Positions 26,684 to 33,079 of a DNA stretch of 33,079 nt are shown here, piece by piece. Where the stretch lies: assembly GCA_945865375.1 (NCBI GenBank), contig CAMBEJ010000053.1, positions 1-33,079 of the forward strand. The letters run 5' to 3'. The position numbers and the translations under genes are program-made. The DNA is from Akkermansia muciniphila. GTDB taxonomy: Bacteria; Verrucomicrobiota; Verrucomicrobiia; Limisphaerales; F1-80-MAGS106. Below the pieces are notes generated by a model, which searched no databases, was not told the origin of the DNA, and saw nothing but the letters and a program-made list of their open reading frames with translations. Every line of letters starts with the position of its first letter. The stretch's first letter is position 1.

Positions 26684-29600
26684 TCACTCAGCCTTCAGAC
26701 GATAGAAACGCATCGCACTTCCCTCCGAGGACTCGTCGATGACGACGTTCTGATTTGCTGTCAGACCGCCCTCGAAAACCAAACTCCAGGTTTGGAGGTC
26801 TTTCGAACCCTCAACACGCACCAAAACGCCGGAAGTTCCTTCGAGCACGAGCGACACAATCCCGTTGGCGGTTCGTTGAACCGAGACAAGACGAGGAGTC
26901 GTTGTGACAATCCCAGCCCCCAAGAGCTCGCTTTCGCCCTGGATGATGGCGTCCTCGCCGTCAAACGAAATCAACCCAGACAACCGCGACGACGCCGAGG
27001 CACCCGCGTTTTCAGGGCGAATAACATAACTCAATGACCGTGCTGTCGCGTCCATGAACAGCCATTTCACCTCGCGATTCACGGCGTCCACCACCCCCCC
27101 GGAATTCACGGTCTCCACCCACCAACCCGCCGGAATAGCTTCCGCAACCGCGTAGGCGGATGTCGCCGACGTAGGATTCACTTCTATTTGGACGCGCACC
27201 GAACCTGAAATGGAGTGGAGCACTCGGACAGCGGAGGCAGACAGCACTCTGGGTAGCGTTCCGCTAAGCGAACCCGCCCCGGAAAGCGCGTGCCGCCCAA
27301 TATCAGGGATAAACCTGGCAGTATTTGGCACGGAAAACGTTCCGCTTGAGTCATTGTCAATGGTCACGAGGCCCCCGGTTTGGCCTGTGCTCTGATCGCT
27401 CAGACTGATCGAACCCTCGAGCAGGTGGTCGAGGGTTGGAACGGGTTCAGCGACGTTCACCCACCACTTCGGCGCATCACCGAGCGATCCATCGATTCCA
27501 TACCTACCACCACCTTTCCAGATCGCCGCCGCCTTGGTCACATAAGCTGCCGGGATCGGGTTAGGTCCGACGGCCCACTTGACACCTTTTTTCCAGGCCG
27601 CACCGTAGGACGTCACTTCCACCAATGCCACAACCTGATTCTCAGGTTCTGAGTCCGCGGGATGGAATTGAAACTGATATTCAGCGGCGTTGTCGCCCCC
27701 TATCTCCAGTCTTGTGGTTTCCACAGCCACCAGGCCCGTAAATTTGAAAAAGCCGGTTGCCGATGAGGGGACTAGCGTATACGTGATCGTCCTGGCCACG
27801 TCGTCGAAGAAAGGACCGACCCTCAGAGTGCCAGAGGTGGCATCGAACTTGGCATTATCCGGAACACTCTGAACACGCCAGTTCTGAGGCGGAGTTTCCT
27901 GGAGCGCGTAGGACATGGTCCCCTTCGCAGGCACCACTTTGATCCGCACCACAAAATTTGACCCAGGCACCACGGGCTTTGGAAGCACTCGCGTGGCCAC
28001 TGAAGGCACCACTTTGGGCGGCAGATCCACGGGAACGACAGAAACAGCGGACGCCAGTTGCAAGCCGTTCAGGACCGCGGGTCTTTGCAAAGGATCAGCG
28101 GGCTTTCCATTGAATCCAGCGGAAACAAACACCTCAAGAATCTGGCCCAATTTTAATTCAACACCCCGAAAGACGACATATTGAGAGCCTTCCACCCATG
28201 GCTTCCGCGCGTTCCAGCCAGAAGACTCGATGGTGGTCAAAGGGCCGCGTTTGGAGTCTCCCACTTTGATCGTGAAAAAGCTGTCGCTCTCCCCTCTCTC
28301 CGAAGGTTCCGATTTGCCATACAGGAACAAGTCATAGGCCCCTGCAGGCATCCCTTTCAAGGCCGCAACGATGTCCCCCGCGCCATCTCCTTTTGTGTTC
28401 TTTGGGTAAACATAGGAGTCGTACATCGCGTCCCCGGTCTTGTTGTAACCCTGGCCGGCCGCGTTGTTCACGGTCACAGAGATTTCGCTGGTTTTGCCAT
28501 CGGCGAATTTGAGCCGTTGCAAAGTGGCCGATTGTTTTTGCGGAGCCACATACGCATTCCAGTAGTCATCCGCTTTCATCCCTGTCGCCGCGAAACCCTG
28601 CTTGGTCTTCTTGGTCACGCCTTCACCAAAGTTGATGTTTAAAAGGGATTTTGGAACGATCGGCTTCGACGTGCCTTGGCTGTCGGCCAAAGCCGCTTTC
28701 GCCTGATTCTCTCGCCCAACCAGATAACATTCGGGTGGAGGTGGGAAAATCTTCACGCAGACAGGAGGCTCGACCGTGATCACGACATACTCCAACCCCT
28801 CCTTCAATGAATCCAGGATCGGTGCCACGACGATTTCAGCGGATTTCGAACCTTTTGAGAGGATCACCTTGCCGGATAGCCGCGCGTAATCCTTGCCATT
28901 CTCAGCCGTCCCAGAGAGGCTGTAGTACACCGGTAACTCGATGTCCTTGCCTCCGGCGCGCGAGACCACAAAAACCGCGCTGTTTATCACACGACGGTCA
29001 CCCACAAGATCTTCGCCGGCTTCCTGGTCAGACGCGACCACAGAAACCACAGCTTGATCCACCACCGGCACCGCCACCACTGTCACCGGAACGGCGTCCG
29101 ATCGCACTGCCTTTTTTTGGGAATCCGTCGATCGGGCGTCTATCGAATACTTCCCAGCCTTGACTTGTTTCCACACAAAATTGTGTTTGATCGGTGTCCC
29201 CGCATCGGGTGCCCGAATAAAGTTGATCTCGGAGACCCCGAGGCGGGTTTCTCCGGAATAAAATTCAACCCGGGAAATGTATCCCTTCGGATCCACGGCC
29301 GTCACATCGATGGAGATGTCGGCAGGCTCTTGGAATGAAGCCCCGCTTTTTGGATTCTCGACTGTTAACTTGGACGAAGCGGGGACAACTGTCTTGGGCA
29401 CTCGAATTGAAACCGTGGCGGATTTGGAAGCGGCGCCTCGATCATCGGTGGCCTGCGCAAACAACACGTGCTCCCCGGCCGAGGGGTTGCTCCAGGCGAT
29501 CACGTACCGCCCGAGCAACGGTTCTGATTTTTTGCCGATGGACCGGTTATCGGCGAAAAATTCCACTGACACAACCTTCCCGTCAGGATCGGTCGCCTCC

Positions 29601-30250
29601 GCAACGATGGCGAGCACGCCTGCAGTCAAGCGCACTTCCCCTTCGGGCGGTGAAGTGAGCACCACTTTCGGAGGCTGGTTCACGGGAGCCATCGTGCTAT
29701 TTTTCAAGACCACCTTCGCCACGCTGGCAGTCCCCACCGCGTAACATGTCCGGGGGGGAGGAAAGAGGGTGAGGCACGCGGGCGTGTCCAGGGTCAACAC
29801 GACGGTTTCGTCCTCTTCCACGAGGAGGTCTCCGAGGGCTTTGACAACCACTTCCACGCTCGCACTGCCTTTGGGGATCGTGACGATGCCCGCTAACTTG
29901 GCGTAATCAACCCCGTTTTTAGCGGTGCCCGAGGCGGTATAAAAAACCGGCAGCTCGAAATCTATGGCACCGACGCGCTTGATCAGAAACACACCCAGGT
30001 TCTCCTTCCCGGCCAGCGGTTCCGCTGACTCGGCATCCGCTGGCTGAACTGAGACCGTGTTGGTGGCCTCAGGAACGATTGCAACGGGGGGCTTGGCGGA
30101 TGGGAGGGAGGCGTCCGCACTGAGGACGGGGACGACGGAGGGATCTTCAGCGCGAGCCAGGACACCCCCTCGGTTGAAAACGCCAATCCCTGAAATGCAG
30201 AGAATCAGAATGATGAAACGTGCGAAATGCGATCTGATTTGGGTATGCAT
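26684..30250 (-). CDS. giant secreted Calx-beta / Ig-like domain protein
   Basis: Predicted surface or secreted protein of 1188 aa. The ATG at 30250 begins a signal peptide (MHTQIRSHFARFIILILCISGIG); the frame is open to 30364 without signal-like sequence. Order: Calx-beta domain (about 70-175, GTAKNGVDYAKLAGIVTIPKGSASVEVVV), Ig-like domain (PKVVLTSPPEGEVRLTAG...DPDGKVVSVEFFADN), a second Ig-like domain, a second Calx-beta domain (GTAENGKDYARLSGKVILSKGS), a malectin- or CBM-like region (LLNINFGEG...YDLFLYGKSEP), then two repeated beta domains (PAKGTMSYALQETPPQNWRV; SATSAYAVAEAIPAGWWVE) and a C-terminal beta domain ending MRFYRLKAE. Both Calx-beta domains share a Cys pair around FPPPxxCYxVG. 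Likely adhesive or calcium-binding, by domain content only. Confidence 0.82.
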   Translation of the reverse strand: MHTQIRSHFARFIILILCISGIGVFNRGGVLARAEDPSVVPVLSADASLPSAKPPVAIVPEATNTVSVQPADAESAEPLAGKENLGVFLIKRVGAIDFELPVFYTASGTAKNGVDYAKLAGIVTIPKGSASVEVVVKALGDLLVEEDETVVLTLDTPACLTLFPPPRTCYAVGTASVAKVVLKNSTMAPVNQPPKVVLTSPPEGEVRLTAGVLAIVAEATDPDGKVVSVEFFADNRSIGKKSEPLLGRYVIAWSNPSAGEHVLFAQATDDRGAASKSATVSIRVPKTVVPASSKLTVENPKSGASFQEPADISIDVTAVDPKGYISRVEFYSGETRLGVSEINFIRAPDAGTPIKHNFVWKQVKAGKYSIDARSTDSQKKAVRSDAVPVTVVAVPVVDQAVVSVVASDQEAGEDLVGDRRVINSAVFVVSRAGGKDIELPVYYSLSGTAENGKDYARLSGKVILSKGSKSAEIVVAPILDSLKEGLEYVVITVEPPVCVKIFPPPPECYLVGRENQAKAALADSQGTSKPIVPKSLLNINFGEGVTKKTKQGFAATGMKADDYWNAYVAPQKQSATLQRLKFADGKTSEISVTVNNAAGQGYNKTGDAMYDSYVYPKNTKGDGAGDIVAALKGMPAGAYDLFLYGKSEPSERGESDSFFTIKVGDSKRGPLTTIESSGWNARKPWVEGSQYVVFRGVELKLGQILEVFVSAGFNGKPADPLQRPAVLNGLQLASAVSVVPVDLPPKVVPSVATRVLPKPVVPGSNFVVRIKVVPAKGTMSYALQETPPQNWRVQSVPDNAKFDATSGTLRVGPFFDDVARTITYTLVPSSATGFFKFTGLVAVETTRLEIGGDNAAEYQFQFHPADSEPENQVVALVEVTSYGAAWKKGVKWAVGPNPIPAAYVTKAAAIWKGGGRYGIDGSLGDAPKWWVNVAEPVPTLDHLLEGSISLSDQSTGQTGGLVTIDNDSSGTFSVPNTARFIPDIGRHALSGAGSLSGTLPRVLSASAVRVLHSISGSVRVQIEVNPTSATSAYAVAEAIPAGWWVETVNSGGVVDAVNREVKWLFMDATARSLSYVIRPENAGASASSRLSGLISFDGEDAIIQGESELLGAGIVTTTPRLVSVQRTANGIVSLVLEGTSGVLVRVEGSKDLQTWSLVFEGGLTANQNVVIDESSEGSAMRFYRLKAE

Positions 30251-30384
30251 AAATCTTAAAGGTGAAAGCAGGTGCCGTGCCACACCTCCGATCCTAAACG
30301 AAAACAGAACTACGGAATTTCCCAACTCCGCTTCGGAGGTTTGTGAAACGCGAGCAGTTCTCACACCTTAATCCGGCAGTTCAT

Positions 30385-30531
30385 TTAACCGCAGAGAACA
30401 CAAAGAACACATAGGGAAGGAGTTGCGAAAAACGATGATTCTTCAAAGAATCCCCTACCAGATGAGGTCCACTCCTCTGTTAGAATTCCACAAGTGCTTG
30501 ACTTTGCGTTCTCTGCGTTCTTTGCGGTTAA
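30385..30531 (+). repeat. inverted tandem-unit repeat (ACCGCAGAGAACxCAAAGAAC type)
   Basis: The left arm TTAACCGCAGAGAACACAAAGAACAC begins at 30385. The right arm at 30502-30531 is its imperfect complement (CTTTGCGTTCTCTGCGTTCTTTGCGGTTAA read in two halves). Each arm is made of repeated 9-base-like units (GAGAACACA, AAGAACACA). Most mismatches are A/G changes, so G-U pairing would keep the RNA stem. About 90 bases separate the arms. It lies between the divergent Calx-beta and lipoprotein genes. Repeats of this wording are common between genes in PVC and other bacteria. Confidence 0.65.
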
Positions 30532-30628
30532 TTCAATTGCTCTTTCCAGGATGAAAGAACTCGCGGTCGCACCGGCGCACGGCGTACAGTATCCTGAACT
30601 GAGAGCGTTCCCGCAACAAATCAAGCCC

Positions 30629-30994
30629 ATGCCATTTTTCACACCGATTCTTACCCTGCTCGTGTCCATTTTGATTTTGACGGGTTGCGATACCAAAACG
30701 AAGGTGGAGACCAAGAACACCAACCAAACCTCCTATTCCTCAGGCAACCCCCTGACTGCTCCACTCGATTACATCGGCACGGTTGGCAAAGCCAAGGTCA
30801 CAGCCGAAAAAGTGATCGATACGGCCTCCATGGCGCGTTCCATTCAGATGTTCTACGCTGCCGAGGGGCGCTTTCCAACGGACCTCCAGGAGATGGTGAA
30901 GGAGAAATACATTCCCATCGTTCCTCCAACGCCGCCTGGGATGAAGTTCGCCTATGATTCGGTGACAGGAGATCTGAGGATCGTCAAGCCATAG
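30629..30994 (+). CDS. small lipoprotein with pseudopilin-like C-terminal region
   Basis: Predicted lipoprotein of 121 aa. The start at 30629 gives a signal with lipobox (LLVSILILTGC), so the mature protein would begin at the lipid-modified Cys. The frame is open upstream to 30494 through the repeat and is not signal-like. The C-terminal part (TASMARSIQMFYAAEGRFPTDLQEMVKEKYIPIVPPTPPGMKFAYD) resembles the soluble domain of GspG-type pseudopilins, where residues after the helix read F-P-T-x-L-x-x-L. Here that domain follows a lipoprotein signal instead of a prepilin leader. Function unknown. Confidence 0.7.
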   Translation: MPFFTPILTLLVSILILTGCDTKTKVETKNTNQTSYSSGNPLTAPLDYIGTVGKAKVTAEKVIDTASMARSIQMFYAAEGRFPTDLQEMVKEKYIPIVPPTPPGMKFAYDSVTGDLRIVKP

Positions 30995-31025
30995 GACCCT
31001 ATCGCGAACACCATCCCTGGCCGAG

Positions 31026-32117
31026 TCAGCCTCCGATGCAACTCATGGATCGCGCCGGTTGCTGGAATTCAGGCTCGCCGATGTGATGCCTGTCCTCCTT
31101 GACGCCCACAATGTCTCGGAGGCGGCTCTCCAGATCCGAGTCGCGCCCCCCACCCCGAAGCATGCCCTTGATGTCGTGTTCACCGATGCTGAACAGGCAG
31201 GTCCGGATCTTCCCGTCGGCCGTCAGTCGGATTCGGTTGCAATGGCCGCAAAAAGGTTGTGTCACCGGCGCGATAATCCCGATCTCGCCCGCACCCGACC
31301 TGGGACGCCATCGCTGCGCGGTTTCGGAGGGGTTGTCGGAGTGGACGGGGACGAGATCAAACCTCGCCCTCAAACGCTCAAGGATCTGGCGACCTGGCAC
31401 CACGAGGTCTCTCATCCACACTTTTTGAGAATCCAAAGGCATGAACTCGATATAGCGCATCACCATTCCTTTTCTCAGCGCGAATTCTGCGAGCGACTCG
31501 ATCTCATGATCGTTAATACCCTGGATCACAACCGCGTTGATCTTGACCGCTTCAAACTGGAGCGACCGGGCAAGGTCGATTCCCTCGAGCACTTCAGAAA
31601 GGCCGTCGCGGCCTGTCATCTTTCGAAAGTTCTCAGGGCTCAGCGAATCCAGACTGAAACTCACGCGTTGCAGACCTGCCGCGCGCAAGATCTCACCCTT
31701 CGACTTGAATAGAAACCCGTTTGTGGTCATGGCCAGGTCCTTGACCCCGGGAATGGCCGCCAACCTCCGCACCAACCTCTCGACATCCTTGCGCAACAGC
31801 GGTTCTCCGCCGGTCAAGCGGATTTTCTCGATTCCCACCGAAACCGCGATGCGAACGACACGCTCTATTTCTTCGAAACTCAACAGCTCATCGCGGGGCT
31901 TCCACAGATGCTCGATCTTCTGGAGCGGGTTAGGGTTCTTAACGGGATCGAAGCGCGACCGATAGAAATTCGCGGCTTCCTCGGTCTCGGGAAGGCAGTA
32001 AAGGCATCGAAAATTGCAGCGATCCGTCACACTGACCCGCAAGTCCCGCATGATCCGACCGAAGGAATCAGACAGAGAATCTCCCGATACGAGCAGGGGC
32101 CGTGCATCGGAAACCAT
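31026..32117 (-). CDS. moaA: GTP 3',8-cyclase, molybdenum cofactor biosynthesis
   Basis: Radical SAM enzyme that, with MoaC, converts GTP to cyclic pyranopterin monophosphate. It is 363 aa from the ATG at 32117, one base after the upstream stop; an ATG at 32135 would overlap that gene by 17 bases. The N-terminal cluster is C34, C38, C41 (CNFRCLYC). The SAM site is RLTGGEPLLR. The C-terminal cluster is C290, C293, C307 (CGHCNRIRLTADGKIRTC). The protein ends in the conserved Gly-Gly. An insertion of roughly 20 residues (about 44-66) follows the first cluster compared with the usual C-x-Y-C-M-P...LLSFEE spacing. No other moa, mog or moe gene is nearby. Confidence 0.92.
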   Translation of the reverse strand: MVSDARPLLVSGDSLSDSFGRIMRDLRVSVTDRCNFRCLYCLPETEEAANFYRSRFDPVKNPNPLQKIEHLWKPRDELLSFEEIERVVRIAVSVGIEKIRLTGGEPLLRKDVERLVRRLAAIPGVKDLAMTTNGFLFKSKGEILRAAGLQRVSFSLDSLSPENFRKMTGRDGLSEVLEGIDLARSLQFEAVKINAVVIQGINDHEIESLAEFALRKGMVMRYIEFMPLDSQKVWMRDLVVPGRQILERLRARFDLVPVHSDNPSETAQRWRPRSGAGEIGIIAPVTQPFCGHCNRIRLTADGKIRTCLFSIGEHDIKGMLRGGGRDSDLESRLRDIVGVKEDRHHIGEPEFQQPARSMSCIGG

Positions 32118-32118
32118 C

Positions 32119-32994
32119 TTACTTCTTTGGTTCAACCGTCGGTGCGGCGGGGGTGGGGGTGGCAGGCAGTTTGGGGGCTGTGGAAGGTCCCGTCACGGAC
32201 CCTGGGGCGTTGGTCAACGGAGCCGTTGCCGACTTGTCCGCAGGCACAATCTTTGCCCCTCCCTGACGCGATATCTCCACGTTCAAACTCTCGTTTGTGG
32301 AGCTTTGGATGGGTTTGGGTCCAGCCTGCAAACGTTCGGCACCCTTTTGAAAAGCCGCGCCATACAATCCCCGCTTTATCCATTCGATCCGTCGCGAAAT
32401 GGAGAGTTCTTCCCTGAGTTTGCGGACCTGATCCCGCAGCACAGCAAGATCATTGAACTGGCGCTCCAACTCGGCTTTCTCAGCCTGCAAACGTTTCAAC
32501 TCACGAATCAAAATCGCACGATCGCCTTCCGAAGTGGCCAATTTTCTCTCGGTTTCGGTGATGGACCGCTCTAGGTTGCCGATGGTGGAGTTTAAATCCC
32601 CCATGCGCTGCGTGAGTTCATCGGACTCTTTCTCGCGCCGTGCAATTTCCACATCCCGCTTCGCAATCTCCTTCTCAGCAACTTCAGCGGCGGCCTTCGC
32701 ACTCGCTTCCGTCCGGGCAAGTCTCTCCGCCAACTGAACCACTCTGTTGGAGAAGACCTCTGCATCCCTGGACTGAACGATAAGATTGGTCTCCAGGAGC
32801 ACGTTCACCTGCTTTTGCTCACCCAATTGTTCAGACAGCTTTGAACTCGTCTGGACCAAATCGTTCGAAAGTCGTAAAATGCTTGCCTCACTCCGCACCG
32901 TGTGCTCATCCGAAACCTTATGACTCCGGAACAGCAGCGCGGCTAGGAGGACGCAAGCCAACGCCAAGGCGATGATGACAAATTTCGCTTTCAT
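32119..32994 (-). CDS. membrane-anchored coiled-coil protein
   Basis: Protein of 291 aa with an N-terminal signal-anchor (FVIIALALACVLLAALLF). A long heptad-rich coiled coil follows (about 30-200; for example RDVEIARREKESDELTQRMG, ELKRLQAEKAELERQF), then a Pro/Ala/Thr-rich low-complexity tail (PSTAPKLPATPTPAAPTVEP). It is probably periplasmic and elongated. No family is assigned. moaA starts immediately after its stop, so the two are likely co-transcribed, though no functional link is evident. The 85 bases upstream to the window edge show no gene. Confidence 0.7.
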   Translation of the reverse strand: MKAKFVIIALALACVLLAALLFRSHKVSDEHTVRSEASILRLSNDLVQTSSKLSEQLGEQKQVNVLLETNLIVQSRDAEVFSNRVVQLAERLARTEASAKAAAEVAEKEIAKRDVEIARREKESDELTQRMGDLNSTIGNLERSITETERKLATSEGDRAILIRELKRLQAEKAELERQFNDLAVLRDQVRKLREELSISRRIEWIKRGLYGAAFQKGAERLQAGPKPIQSSTNESLNVEISRQGGAKIVPADKSATAPLTNAPGSVTGPSTAPKLPATPTPAAPTVEPKK

Positions 32995-33079
32995 TCAAAC
33001 ATCCGTTGTCTGTTGGGAAGACCCTTCAGCACGAAACACAGGCTCCCGCAAAACGCGTTGAGTGTCCATCATTAAGTGG

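Overview
The window looks like a chromosomal segment of a Verrucomicrobia/PVC-group bacterium, related to the Pedosphaera/Limisphaerales type. The evidence is gene content: two DUF1549/DUF1553 + DUF1501 gene pairs, a prepilin-like protein with an H-X9-DG C-terminal motif, a large secreted Calx-beta/Ig-like protein, and a thioredoxin-like secreted protein typical of these phyla. An lpxB gene shows a Gram-negative outer membrane. I see no rRNA, tRNA, CRISPR array, integrase, transposase or phage genes.

Layout. 1-160: possible frameshifted end of a gene that enters from the left. 201-5222 (minus): hybrid-architecture sensor histidine kinase, Rrf2 regulator, class III PLP enzyme resembling PbfA, and yacG. 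5314-8375: B12-binding-type radical SAM protein (plus), convergent with an ATP-grasp protein (minus). 8486-14074 (plus): small hypothetical ORF, prepilin-like protein, DUF1549/DUF1553 protein and DUF1501 protein. 14327-16554 (plus): Gfo/Idh/MocA oxidoreductase overlapping lpxB. 16838-22678 (minus): a probable operon reading thioredoxin-like protein, cytochrome-motif DUF1549/DUF1553 protein, DUF1501 protein, WD40 protein. 23179-26142: LarA-like protein (plus), convergent with an L-lactate permease (minus). 26684-30250 (minus): giant Calx-beta/Ig-like secreted protein. 30629-30994 (plus): small lipoprotein with a pseudopilin-like tail. 31026-32994 (minus): moaA and a membrane-anchored coiled-coil protein.

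The most unusual content is non-coding. A foldback, MITE-like element of about 200 bp is present in three complete copies (6842-7061, 16654-16850, 26370-26571) and at least two decayed ones (about 22735-22850 and 150-205). Each complete copy has terminal inverted repeats built on CTCAGTAAAA, an inner inverted repeat CAACCCCAATTCC / GGAATTGGAGTTG, and a core hairpin whose two arms are tandem hexamers (TAATCG)n and (CGATTA)n. Each is flanked by a short direct repeat (AGTCT; AACGG within a 9-bp repeat; AGCCT). Reconstructing the empty sites shows that one copy landed inside the stop codon of the radical SAM gene and another replaced the C-terminus of the WD40 gene. Two other sequence families with the same design, short tandem units in inverted arms, occur at 12558-12638 and 30385-30531. 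The first of these recurs in diverged form at 19230-19350, in the equivalent DUF1553-to-DUF1501 spacer on the other strand.

Functional themes that can be supported: cell-surface and secretion biology (prepilin-like protein, pseudopilin-like lipoprotein, DUF1501/DUF1553 sets, Calx-beta protein), lipid A synthesis (lpxB with a coupled oxidoreductase), probable hydroxy-acid uptake and conversion (LarA-like protein plus lactate permease), molybdenum cofactor synthesis (moaA) and possibly phosphonate catabolism (PbfA-like enzyme). No searches were run. Family assignments rest on recognised motifs, and the start sites given here are chosen by inspection.
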